Source: Methanomethylicus sp964513415 (GTDB taxonomy: Archaea; Thermoproteota; Methanomethylicia; Methanomethylicales; Methanomethylicaceae). Taken from it: a stretch of DNA of 50,054 nucleotides. Below the pieces are notes generated by a model. That model made no database searches and was not told the DNA's origin. It worked only from the letters and a program-made list of their open reading frames with translations. Both the position numbers and the translations under genes were made by a program. Where the stretch lies: contig CAZEMX010000004.1 in assembly GCA_964513415.1 (NCBI GenBank), forward strand, positions 1-50,054, read 5' to 3'. Positions 1-7,338 of the stretch are shown here, piece by piece; the stretch's first letter is position 1; each line of letters starts with the position of its first letter.

Positions 1-1413
1 CCCGATTGTCGAGGACTCCGAGCCTCCCTGCGCCACGGATATGTCGTTTGACTTGGTCAACCAGATCGAGAGGGGTTGTTCACCGCTTGCAACTTCGATT
101 CCAAGCTGCGCCTGACCGACCCGCCCGGCAGAGTCCGTGACCCGCAACATGGCGGCGTAGGAACCGGGCTGCGAATAAGCATGGCTGCAGTTCTGCTGAC
201 CGGAGGTTCCGCCGTCACCAAATGACCAAGAATATGAGTAGGGGGGCGTTCCCCCGCTTGCGCGGCTAAAGAACGCGACTGTCAGAGGGGCGGTCCCTGA
301 TTGCGGCGATGCCCATGCGGAGACGCCGACTGCCTCCACGAAGACGGCCTTAAGGGTGTGGTTAGAGTTCATCACCACAGTGATCGGGTTCGCCGCGCCT
401 CCCCAGCACCCGTCGAGAATCCAGCCGTCATGCACGTAGCCTGAGGAGGGGATCGCGCTTATGATCGCCTGCTCCCCCTGTTTCATGCCATAGGTGCCCG
501 AGGGGGGAGAGGTGCTGCCGCTTCCCTGGGAAGAGATCTCGAGCCAGAGAGACGTGACGCAGACCGTGGTGGATTTCGTGTCTGAGACGCCTAGCGAATC
601 AGTGGCGGTGCACAGGACGGTGTATGTGCCAGGAGACGCGAAGGTGAAGTCAGGATTCTGCTGGCTCGAGGTGCCAAGGCCGGCGAAGTCCCACGAGAAG
701 GCATATGGTGCGACGCCATCCTTCACGGATGCCGAGAAGGCGACCTGCAGGGGAGCCACTCCTGAGGCAGGAGCATGGCTCACGGAAAGCTCGGTTCTGT
801 AAAGCTTGACCTGCAGGTAGGAGAAGGTCAGCCGGGCCTTGATCAGCGAGCAGTCAGTGAATACTTCCGAGTTTGGATACCAATAATCGGCGGCAGCCCA
901 GACGCAGGGGCCAAGGAACGTACAGGATGTGCCCCCAGCAGTCTGCCTTCCGGACGTGGTGAATGCGTATGCGATGCTCCCCATTGTCGCATCAGGGGCA
1001 TGGGCGCTGACGATTGACTGCGACGCGCCCAGAAGTGCCCATTCGAGATAAGAGAAGGGCGATGCGCCAGCAACCGTGGCAGTGAACGAGCCCGAGGAGT
1101 TAACGTTTGGCCGCCCTCCGAGAGAGGTGGGCGTTGAGGCGGAAGCATAGACCTCTACGCCGTCTTGGAGTGCCACAGAGTACCTAGCTACAAGCGGGTC
1201 GCCGTTGTGGAAGCCCAAGACCTGATCGAACGATGTCCCTGCCGGCGAGAACGAGGCGCCGAATGAGAGCGCGCCAGCAGGCATGTTGACCGTCTCGGAG
1301 TAACCAAGCGTGCATGCCTGCGTGCTGAAGAAGAAGATCAGAGCGCATAGCAGAAGCGTGAGCGAGGCGCGCTGACCCAGCGTCAGACCGAGGGCATCAC
1401 CCAGATGAGGCAT
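1..1413 (-). CDS. Partial secreted or membrane-anchored PKD-domain protein
   Basis: An open frame of 471 codons runs off the left edge, so the C-terminus is missing. The start ATG is at 1413-1411. Residues about 15-33 are strongly hydrophobic (LTLLLCALIFFF) and look like a signal peptide or N-terminal anchor. Two PKD-type beta-sandwich domains are visible, one with SWDFAGLGTSSQQNPDF (middle of the visible part) and one with SYSWSFGDGGTSGQQN followed by HAYSQPGSY near the window edge. Between them lies a stretch resembling a divergent InlB-type bacterial repeat (GSTSPPSGTYGMKQGE, then GYVHDGWILDG and NHTLKAVF). PKD proteins are usually extracellular adhesins or S-layer-associated proteins. It lies 54 bases downstream of another envelope gene on the same strand; a T-rich stretch at 1441-1449 (minus strand CCTTTTTTA) could be its own TATA box or a terminator of the gene before. 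The exact role is unknown. Confidence 0.8.
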   Translation of the reverse strand, partial: MPHLGDALGLTLGQRASLTLLLCALIFFFSTQACTLGYSETVNMPAGALSFGASFSPAGTSFDQVLGFHNGDPLVARYSVALQDGVEVYASASTPTSLGGRPNVNSSGSFTATVAGASPFSYLEWALLGASQSIVSAHAPDATMGSIAYAFTTSGRQTAGGTSCTFLGPCVWAAADYWYPNSEVFTDCSLIKARLTFSYLQVKLYRTELSVSHAPASGVAPLQVAFSASVKDGVAPYAFSWDFAGLGTSSQQNPDFTFASPGTYTVLCTATDSLGVSDTKSTTVCVTSLWLEISSQGSGSTSPPSGTYGMKQGEQAIISAIPSSGYVHDGWILDGCWGGAANPITVVMNSNHTLKAVFVEAVGVSAWASPQSGTAPLTVAFFSRASGGTPPYSYSWSFGDGGTSGQQNCSHAYSQPGSYAAMLRVTDSAGRVGQAQLGIEVASGEQPLSIWLTKSNDISVAQGGSESSTIG

Positions 1414-1467
1414 CAGGCTTTCCCTGAGGCAAAGCAGGCATAAAAAAGGCTTTGGCTGATGAGGGGT

Positions 1468-2286
1468 TCATAGGCGCAGGCCGTAGAAGGTCTGCGCGAT
1501 GCGGGCAGGAAAGAGGGCAGCGTATGAAAGCCCTGAGACGGAAACGTCGTGGGGACGGCTGGAGGAGGGCATGCATGCGCAGTTACCCACGAATGCCAGT
1601 TCTTCGCCATCGACTGAGATAGAGGAGAGCTCGAACCTGGCAGATGACTTGAGGTTTGCACATATGACGACGGCGTCCTCACTGAAGACCGAAGTTTCAG
1701 AGAAGGGGTAGACGCATCCTATACAAAGAGAGGGGAGGTCCGCGCTTATTCGGCCAGCCCGGGCGGCAAGCGTAAGCGCTGGGAAGAAGTCAGGAAACCC
1801 GATCACGACGCTGGCTTTGGCAGGGGTCCCCGGCAGGTCATTCAAGCCCTTATTCGTGCCGCAGAGGAAGTAGTCGCCTAGAAGCGCGGAGCCCCTATGC
1901 ACAGGGGGCTGCGAGGGGGAGACAGAACAGATCAGCCAGCAACTCCTGCCCCCAGGGTCGTCCACCCTGATGCCGAGGGCCAAGGTATCCTTGGGCGCGC
2001 CCTCAGGTACGCTCTCTAGGAGTTTGCTGACGGTAGCACTGAATGTTGCGGCGCGTAAAGGTGATGAGAGCGGCTTGAGGGGAGAGCCCGTGTCCAGGCT
2101 GAAGTCCCAGCGCAAGGAGCCGGATGACGGCACGCGGACTATCGTCAGGTCCATAAGGTCCAGTGAAGCGGAAGTGCCCTGCTCGGCAGGAGTGTAGAGC
2201 ATCGCGGGGAGGCGGGCCAGTGCAAAGACTGCGACGGATAATGCGGCTATGGAGAGCAGCATAATCGCTGCAGCGCGAGTATGCAA
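1468..2286 (-). CDS. Hypothetical single-pass membrane or secreted protein
   Basis: The 272-residue product has one hydrophobic segment at about residues 8-27 (IMLLSIAALSVAVFALA) and then a polar region without further membrane spans, so it is probably anchored by its N-terminus and faces outward. Several cysteines occur in the exported part (CWLIC, CIGCVY, CAC), which could form disulfides. I recognise no family. A TATA element at 2312-2321 and a GGAGG at about 2296-2300 in front of the ATG support the start. The PKD-domain gene follows on the same strand, so the two may form an envelope operon. Confidence 0.65.
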   Translation of the reverse strand: MHTRAAAIMLLSIAALSVAVFALARLPAMLYTPAEQGTSASLDLMDLTIVRVPSSGSLRWDFSLDTGSPLKPLSSPLRAATFSATVSKLLESVPEGAPKDTLALGIRVDDPGGRSCWLICSVSPSQPPVHRGSALLGDYFLCGTNKGLNDLPGTPAKASVVIGFPDFFPALTLAARAGRISADLPSLCIGCVYPFSETSVFSEDAVVICANLKSSARFELSSISVDGEELAFVGNCACMPSSSRPHDVSVSGLSYAALFPARIAQTFYGLRL

Positions 2287-2311
2287 AGGGAATCCTCCGA
2301 GTACAGGCAGC

Positions 2312-2321
2312 GGATATATCC
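2312..2321 (-). promoter_or_regulatory. TATA box of the 1468-2286 gene
   Basis: GGATATATCC is self-complementary and ends about 25 bases before the ATG at 2286, so the predicted transcript starts almost at the start codon. Confidence 0.5.
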
Positions 2322-2449
2322 CTAGCGATCGACCTCGGGATCAGCGACGACCTATTTCGAAGACCTGCGGCGGGGGATGCCATGATAAGAGGGGTGGACG
2401 CGGATGACGGCAGCGGGACCTGGGGGCGGGTGCAAGAGGCTGCAATACC

Positions 2450-2457
2450 TTTAAATA
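2450..2457 (+). promoter_or_regulatory. TATA box of the winged-helix gene
   Basis: TTTAAATA matches the archaeal TATA consensus. A transcript starting about 26 bases downstream (near 2480) would include the GGAGGG at 2488-2493. Confidence 0.6.
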
Positions 2458-2499
2458 TCGAACCGAGGAAGTGATTCTGTTGTACCTGGAGGGTATAAA

Positions 2500-2529
2500 A
2501 TGAACAAAGGTGCTCGACTTTTCTGTTAA
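2500..2529 (+). other. Nine-codon open frame with the best ribosome binding site
   Basis: ATG at 2500 follows GGAGGG (2488-2493) at an ideal distance, but reads only MNKGARLFC before TAA. The main winged-helix frame starts with GTG at 2510, one frame over, without its own well-placed Shine-Dalgarno sequence. Removing one G from the GG at 2509-2510 would fuse ATG AAC AAA to the main frame. It is either a one-base insertion, a coupled leader peptide or a frameshift site. Confidence 0.45.
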
Positions 2530-2890
2530 GGCGCAATGCCTTGTAAATGCCAGACCCTCCGTGACCATTGAAGACGCCCTTGTGAAGTTGGCCGAGAAGA
2601 GCATGACTGCTATGCAGAAGCGCGTTCTCCTGTACGTATATTCATGCCAGAGGAGCGGCTCGGCCGCGGGCAAGACGTATTCTTGGCACGTGAGGGAGAT
2701 AGTAAAGGGGCTCGGCATGCCGGAATCGACCGCTAAATGGAGTCTGAACAACCTGCGGGATAGCCTCCTGCTCGAGTGCGGCTCTGTGCAGGAGAGGGGA
2801 ACTCCGCTTAGGATGACCGGGCCGGGCAGAGTGGTTGCCGAGAGGATTAATGCCAGAGGAACAATCGCGGAGATCGGGGAGCTCACCTGA
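2510..2890 (+). CDS. Small winged-helix DNA-binding protein
   Basis: The product has up to 126 residues. The region from about residue 37 (MQKRVLLYVYSCQ) through VREIVKGLGMPESTAKWSLNNLRDSLLLE and then PLRMTGPGRVVAERI has the pattern of a winged helix: a leading helix, a helix-turn-helix with a Ser-Thr-rich recognition helix, and a wing ending in a short strand. It is probably a transcription factor. It lies 177 bases before the hydrogenase genes on the same strand and could regulate them, but that is inferred only from position. The start is uncertain: GTG 2510 is the first possible start after the in-frame TGA at 2501, while the strong ribosome binding site points to ATG 2500 in another frame. 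An internal ATG near 2604 would still keep the DNA-binding fold. Confidence 0.7.
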   Translation: MLDFSVKAQCLVNARPSVTIEDALVKLAEKSMTAMQKRVLLYVYSCQRSGSAAGKTYSWHVREIVKGLGMPESTAKWSLNNLRDSLLLECGSVQERGTPLRMTGPGRVVAERINARGTIAEIGELT

Positions 2891-3025
2891 TTGCCGGCAG
2901 GCGTACAGGGGGCAACCGCCTCCATCCCCGCCACGGCCAGAGATGGCAGTTGGGTGCAGAGCGCAGTCAGATGGCAACGGTATCAGATCAGCTGCATTGA
3001 AGGGACCACCGACCTGTGCGAGAAG

Positions 3026-3033
3026 TAATATAT
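3026..3033 (+). promoter_or_regulatory. TATA box of the hydrogenase operon
   Basis: TAATATAT lies about 35-40 bases before ATG 3068. A transcript would start near 3056, downstream of the in-frame ATG at 3032, so the later start fits. Confidence 0.55.
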
Positions 3034-3067
3034 GCGGAAGGCGTTGTTTTGTTGTCTAGCCGGTGAG

Positions 3068-4111
3068 ATGATGATAAAGATATCCAAGCAGGAGCTGCTT
3101 CAGCTGCCATCTCTGCTTTCGGCAATGGGCTACAGGGTCATAGCGCCGATCAGAGCCGGCGGGATCGTAAAGCTCGCCCCCCTCGGTCCCGACGACCAGC
3201 CCGAGGTGGAATACGTCAGAATCATCAATTCTCCGAAGAAGTTCCTTTTGCCTGATGGTGAGTCGCTCTTCAGGTATAGGAGCACGGCTACGATAACGTC
3301 GTACGGTCTCAAGATCAGGTTCCCGACTGCAGAGGGGCCTTGCCCCGTCACCATTCTTCCAGAATATCTTCCGATCAGAGAGAGGCTGGCGTTCTTCGGC
3401 ATTCACCAGTGCATGGTAAGTTCGATAAGATATCTGGACAAGGTCATGCTGAGTGATCCGGCGGACCCATATTACAAGAACCGGCGGGAGGGCATGTTCA
3501 TTGCTGAGATGGACTGCGATGAAGGGGACGAACATTGCATGTGCAGGACGCTCGGCACTTACAAGATACCGGCGGGCTATGCGGACATCCAGATGAGAAA
3601 GAGCAGCAACGGCTACCTCATCAGTGCTGCCTCTGAGGCGGGTAAAGAGCTGCTCTCACGGCTGAAGAAGGAGGATGGCCAGGGGGAGTACCCTAAGCCG
3701 GTTCCGAAGATGGTCAACAACTTTGAGCTCGTGGCAAGGGATGAAGAGGAGATAGACGCCAAGGGGGCTCCGAAGTCATTAGAGGCGTGCACGCTCTGCG
3801 CGGCGTGTACCGTAACCTGCCCCACTTGCTACTGCATGGACATCGAGGACAAGTTCAGCCTCGTCGATCCATCCAATGTGAGCAGGATGCGGACGATGAT
3901 GTCGTGTCAACGCAAATGCTACAGCGCCATCGCTGGGGGAACAGCGTTCCTGCATGCAAAGGAGGAGAGGTTTAAGTGGCGGGTGAAGCACAAGTTCCCG
4001 TTCTCGATCAATGCATTCAAGCTGGTCGGGTGCACAGGATGCGGCAACTGCGTCGCCTATTGCCCGGCAGGCGTTGACTTCCGAGAGTTTGTTGGTAGGA
4101 GGGTCGCATGA
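3068..4111 (+). CDS. hydB: NiFe hydrogenase/sulfhydrogenase beta subunit, iron-sulfur protein
   Basis: The 347-residue cytosolic protein carries electrons between the hydrogenase module and the flavin subunit in group 3b enzymes (HydBGDA). Two cysteine clusters near the C-terminus are typical 4Fe-4S sites: CTLCAACTVTCPTCYC from residue 241 and CTGCGNCVAYCP from residue 322. The N-terminal 230 residues match the non-cysteine domain expected in this family. An in-frame ATG at 3032 would add 12 residues but lies on the TATA box; ATG 3068 (or 3071) follows GGTGAG and is preferred. The stop overlaps the next start (ATGATG at 4108), so the subunits are translationally coupled. Family length is usually about 340-370 residues, so the protein is complete. 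Confidence 0.88.
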   Translation: MMIKISKQELLQLPSLLSAMGYRVIAPIRAGGIVKLAPLGPDDQPEVEYVRIINSPKKFLLPDGESLFRYRSTATITSYGLKIRFPTAEGPCPVTILPEYLPIRERLAFFGIHQCMVSSIRYLDKVMLSDPADPYYKNRREGMFIAEMDCDEGDEHCMCRTLGTYKIPAGYADIQMRKSSNGYLISAASEAGKELLSRLKKEDGQGEYPKPVPKMVNNFELVARDEEEIDAKGAPKSLEACTLCAACTVTCPTCYCMDIEDKFSLVDPSNVSRMRTMMSCQRKCYSAIAGGTAFLHAKEERFKWRVKHKFPFSINAFKLVGCTGCGNCVAYCPAGVDFREFVGRRVA

Positions 4112-4941
4112 TGGCAAAGGCGGTGGCAGGGGATGTGAACCCATATATCCCTAAGCCAGTGACGATAATCGCGGTCAAGAACGAGAGCCTCGAGACCAAG
4201 ACGCTCCGACTGAAGCTCTACAACTGGAGGCTCAGCTTCGTGCCGGGGCAGTTCGTCCAGCTTCTGCTCCCTGGTGTAGGGGAGGCACCGTTCTGCATTG
4301 CATCGTCCCAATTGGACCAGAAGCACATCGATCTCACAATAATAAGGAGGGGCATCCTCACGACATCCGTCCACTACCTCCGTCCGGGGGATGCGGTGGG
4401 AATCAGGGGACCGTTGGGCAAACCTTTCCCATTAGACGCGTTTGTGGGCAAGGACCTCCTTATTGTAGCCACCGGCATAGGCATTGCCGCCCTCAAGTCG
4501 CTGATAATATATGCGATCGAGAACCGCAAGAAGTTCAACGATGTGACGCTGCTCTATGGGGCCAGGTTCCTGGAGGACATAGTGTATCGCGATGAACTGA
4601 AGGAGTGGGAGAAGGAGATCAATGTGGTCATCACCCTGAGCAAGGCGCCTCCGGAGTGGCGCGGGCTGAGGGGCAGGGTCACCGACCACCTAGACTCGCT
4701 GAGGCTGGGCAAGGGAACGGTCGCGGCGGTCTGCGGCTCGCCCGCAGTCATGTCGAGCATTGCGGACGCGCTCGTAAAGCACGGTATATCCAGCAACGAC
4801 ATCTACGTCTCTCTCGAGAGGCACATGAAGTGCGGGATAGGGAAGTGCGCCAGGTGCCTAATCCCGGGCGGAAAACACGTCTGCATTGACGGTCCGGTCT
4901 TCAGGGTCGCGGACATCAGCATCGAGGCTATAGGGGAATGA
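4108..4941 (+). CDS. hydG: NiFe hydrogenase/sulfhydrogenase gamma subunit, FAD/NAD(P)-binding
   Basis: The 277-residue protein is a ferredoxin-NADP reductase-type oxidoreductase that links H2 oxidation or evolution to NAD(P)(H) in group 3b hydrogenases. Features in order: an FAD-binding beta-barrel with PGQFVQLLLPG and PFCIASS, a nucleotide-binding domain starting ATGIGIAALKSL, CGSPAVM, and a C-terminal cysteine set (C242, C247, C250 and C259 in KCGIGKCARCLIPG) that binds a 2Fe-2S cluster in DHOD electron-transfer and HydG proteins. It overlaps hydB by four bases and is followed four bases later by hydD. Whether NADP or NAD is preferred cannot be read from the sequence. Confidence 0.9.
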   Translation: MMAKAVAGDVNPYIPKPVTIIAVKNESLETKTLRLKLYNWRLSFVPGQFVQLLLPGVGEAPFCIASSQLDQKHIDLTIIRRGILTTSVHYLRPGDAVGIRGPLGKPFPLDAFVGKDLLIVATGIGIAALKSLIIYAIENRKKFNDVTLLYGARFLEDIVYRDELKEWEKEINVVITLSKAPPEWRGLRGRVTDHLDSLRLGKGTVAAVCGSPAVMSSIADALVKHGISSNDIYVSLERHMKCGIGKCARCLIPGGKHVCIDGPVFRVADISIEAIGE

Positions 4942-4945
4942 TCAT

Positions 4946-5689
4946 ATGAGGCTCGCATTCTACGCACTCACCTCCTGCGAAGGCTGCCTGACTACGCTGA
5001 TAACAAATCTCGGACCCAACGTAGAGGTGCTCTGGAAGATGTTCGACATAGACTACTTTAAGCTGGTGAGGGAGCCGGTTGGCGGCACCAAAATACCTAA
5101 GGCGGACATAGCGTTTGTTGAGGGGGCGGTCGTCACGGACCGCGACAGGAGGACCCTGACCGAAATAAGGAAGAACTCCAGCTTCGTCGTGGCGCTTGGG
5201 ACCTGCGCCTCGAGTGGAAATATCGCATACACCGCGTCCAGGGATGTCGATTTCGAGGCGAAGCATCTAAGGGACCTGGAGATATCCCCTGCCGAGCCGC
5301 TCTCATCGCTGGTGGCAGTAGACTTTGAGCTGAGCGGCTGCCCTGTTAGCGCAGAGGAGTTCACGGAGGCGCTTCTGAGGCTCATCAACAGCATAGAGCC
5401 CATACAGCCCGATTTTTCGGTCTGCTACGAGTGCAAGAGCAGGGGAAATCCGTGCCTACTCGATGCGAAGAAGGTCTGCCTTGGTCCGCTCGCTATGGGA
5501 GGCTGCGGCGCAGCATGCCCAACGGTCGGCTCGGCGTGCTACAGCTGTCGGGGCCCGGCCATGGAGGCAGACCTGAAGGCATACCTGCTAACCCTCGAGA
5601 AGAAGGGGATAGGGAAGGAGAAGGCGCTGATGATGCTGAGAATGTTCACCGGGAAGAAGGCAAAGGAGTTGTTGAAGGATGGGCGGTAG
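4946..5689 (+). CDS. hydD: NiFe hydrogenase/sulfhydrogenase delta (small) subunit
   Basis: The 247-residue small subunit carries the iron-sulfur clusters that wire the NiFe site to HydB/HydG. SCEGC near the N-terminus (C11, C14), GTCASSGN, LSGCPVS and the C-terminal set CYECKSRGNPC, CLGPLAMGGCGAACP and CYSCRGP provide ligands for the proximal, medial and distal 4Fe-4S clusters. There is no Tat signal, so the enzyme is cytoplasmic, as expected for group 3. The gene overlaps hydA by 11 bases. Confidence 0.92.
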   Translation: MRLAFYALTSCEGCLTTLITNLGPNVEVLWKMFDIDYFKLVREPVGGTKIPKADIAFVEGAVVTDRDRRTLTEIRKNSSFVVALGTCASSGNIAYTASRDVDFEAKHLRDLEISPAEPLSSLVAVDFELSGCPVSAEEFTEALLRLINSIEPIQPDFSVCYECKSRGNPCLLDAKKVCLGPLAMGGCGAACPTVGSACYSCRGPAMEADLKAYLLTLEKKGIGKEKALMMLRMFTGKKAKELLKDGR

Positions 5690-7001
5690 CAGCAAGGGAG
5701 ACGTCATATTAGATACAAACGAGCTGAGGTTTATCGAGGGGCATGCGCGCCTCCAGGTCAGGATGGCAGGGGGCGACACAGTGGCGGAGTTCCAGAATTT
5801 GGAAGGGCCGCGGTTCCTCACGAAGTACCTTGTTGGAAAGCCCATCGAGATGGCTCCGATGGTAGCATCCAGGATATGCGGACTCTGCTACACGGCACAC
5901 TCGATAAACGCGGCAGAGGCCATTGAGAGGGCGCTCGGCATCGAGGTCTCCAAGGAGGTCAGGGAGCTCCGCAACGTACTTTACCTTGCAAACAACCTGA
6001 GGAGCCACGTAATGCACCTGCTCTACCTTACCCTGCCATCGATAAAGGGCGTCATCAGCGTCCTCAGGCTCCGCGACAAGGACCTTTATGAGGCTGGAAC
6101 GAGGCTCCTAACGAAGTCAACGGAGCTCATCGAGGTATGGGGCGGCAGGTCGGTCCATGTCCCGAATGTTGTAGTGGGCGGCTTCGGGGCAGTCATGAAT
6201 GGCAGGCAGCTCGTAAGCTCGGTGCATGAACTCGAGGGGCTGATGAATGATGCAAGGAGGTTTGCGGATTATGCGATTGAGCTGGATCTGCCTGAGCTGG
6301 AGAGGTACAGGCCCTTAGGATCGCTTAGGAATCCGGGGCATTACCCTACGTATGCCGAGGACGCGTCGATGGTTTTGAACGATGGCTCGCTGCTCAGTAG
6401 CGACGAGTATTACGACAGCATCACCGAGGTGACGAAGTATTACTCCACTTCCAAACATGCATACTTCAGAAACTCGGAGCTGACGGTCGGCGCGCTGTCA
6501 CGCGTCATCCTCAACAGGAGGCATCTAAAGGCCGAGGCGAAGGCGTTCGCCGAGCGGGTAGAGTGGCGCATGAACCCGTTCCTGATAATAAAGGCACAGG
6601 CGGTCGAGGTCGTCCACTATATGGAGGAGCTGATAGCGGCAGGGCAGAGGCTGGGGGACATAATCGTCGAGCCGAGCAAAGAGGGGGTAGCTGCTGGCGT
6701 AAACTGCAGCTCTTCCCAGGGCGAGATCCCTGATTGCCAGGGCACCGGAAGGGGATTCTTTGTAGCGGAGGCGCCACGCGGTGCGCTCTGCCATGCATGC
6801 GAGGTGGAGAAGGGCAAGATAAAGAGCTACAAGGTCTACACCCCGACGGCAGTCAACTCGAAGAGCATAGAGCTGGACGCAGCGGAGTTCGTCAAGAAGT
6901 TTAGGCAACTTGGAGTCGAGAAGATGAGATACATCCTTGAGGATATGACGCGCGCGTATGACCCGTGCCTCTCATGTGCGGTAAGCCTTGATATCTACTA
7001 A
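5679..7001 (+). CDS. hydA: NiFe hydrogenase/sulfhydrogenase alpha (large) subunit
   Basis: The 440-residue catalytic subunit holds the NiFe(CN)2CO site. The L1 motif RICGLC (C67, C70) with the downstream YTAHS and EGHARL near residue 20, and the L2 motif DPCLSC (C430, C433), supply the four Ni ligands. Only seven residues follow the last cysteine (AVSLDIY). In most NiFe large subunits the L2 motif is DPCxxCxxH or R and the tail after that residue is removed by a maturation protease; here Ser436 stands at the H/R position. The order hydB-hydG-hydD-hydA identifies a group 3b-type bidirectional NAD(P)-linked hydrogenase. No Hyp maturation genes or maturation protease are in the window. Confidence 0.92.
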   Translation: MGGSSKGDVILDTNELRFIEGHARLQVRMAGGDTVAEFQNLEGPRFLTKYLVGKPIEMAPMVASRICGLCYTAHSINAAEAIERALGIEVSKEVRELRNVLYLANNLRSHVMHLLYLTLPSIKGVISVLRLRDKDLYEAGTRLLTKSTELIEVWGGRSVHVPNVVVGGFGAVMNGRQLVSSVHELEGLMNDARRFADYAIELDLPELERYRPLGSLRNPGHYPTYAEDASMVLNDGSLLSSDEYYDSITEVTKYYSTSKHAYFRNSELTVGALSRVILNRRHLKAEAKAFAERVEWRMNPFLIIKAQAVEVVHYMEELIAAGQRLGDIIVEPSKEGVAAGVNCSSSQGEIPDCQGTGRGFFVAEAPRGALCHACEVEKGKIKSYKVYTPTAVNSKSIELDAAEFVKKFRQLGVEKMRYILEDMTRAYDPCLSCAVSLDIY

Positions 7002-7017
7002 AAAAGGGGTGCAATGG

Positions 7018-7338
7018 ATGACGATAGATTGTATATCCAGCGAGAGACTCAGGGAGAGAATCGATTCGGGAGGAGAGTTCGTTGCCGTCTTCAGCACAAA
7101 ATGGTGCGGATTCTGCAGGGCGCTTATGAGCGAACTCGAAAGGTCTCAAGTGGATTTTGTTGCAGTTGAGGTTGACATATCGTCCGATGACGACCCGGCA
7201 TGGGAACGGTTCGGGGTAAGCGCTGTCCCAACGGCGGTCCTCTTCAGCTCTGGACGCGAGGTCGCTAGGAAAAGCCCAGGATACGATGGGCTAAGGGTGA
7301 AGGACCTCAAGAGCTTATACGATAGAAGCCGCGCATAG
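7018..7338 (+). CDS. Thioredoxin-like protein
   Basis: The 106-residue protein has the thioredoxin active site WCGFC (C30 and C33), a beta-alpha pattern with VAVEVDIS, and the cis-proline loop VSAVPTAVLF, so it is a thiol-disulfide oxidoreductase in the cytosol. The start ATG at 7018 follows GGGGTG (7006-7011) and gives the family length. It lies 16 bases after hydA and probably belongs to the hydrogenase operon, where it could keep cysteines reduced or receive reducing power; that is inference. Its 3' end overlaps the convergent MFS gene by 32 bases. Confidence 0.8.
   Translation: MTIDCISSERLRERIDSGGEFVAVFSTKWCGFCRALMSELERSQVDFVAVEVDISSDDDPAWERFGVSAVPTAVLFSSGREVARKSPGYDGLRVKDLKSLYDRSRA

Noticed and set aside
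3032..3067. Upstream ATG for hydB adding MRKALFCCLAGE
   Set aside because: It lies on the TATA box and has no ribosome binding site; transcription should start downstream of it.
7307..7338. Convergent overlap of the thioredoxin and MFS genes as an antisense control device
   Set aside because: Overlaps of a few dozen bases between convergent genes are common in compact genomes and nothing else supports regulation.
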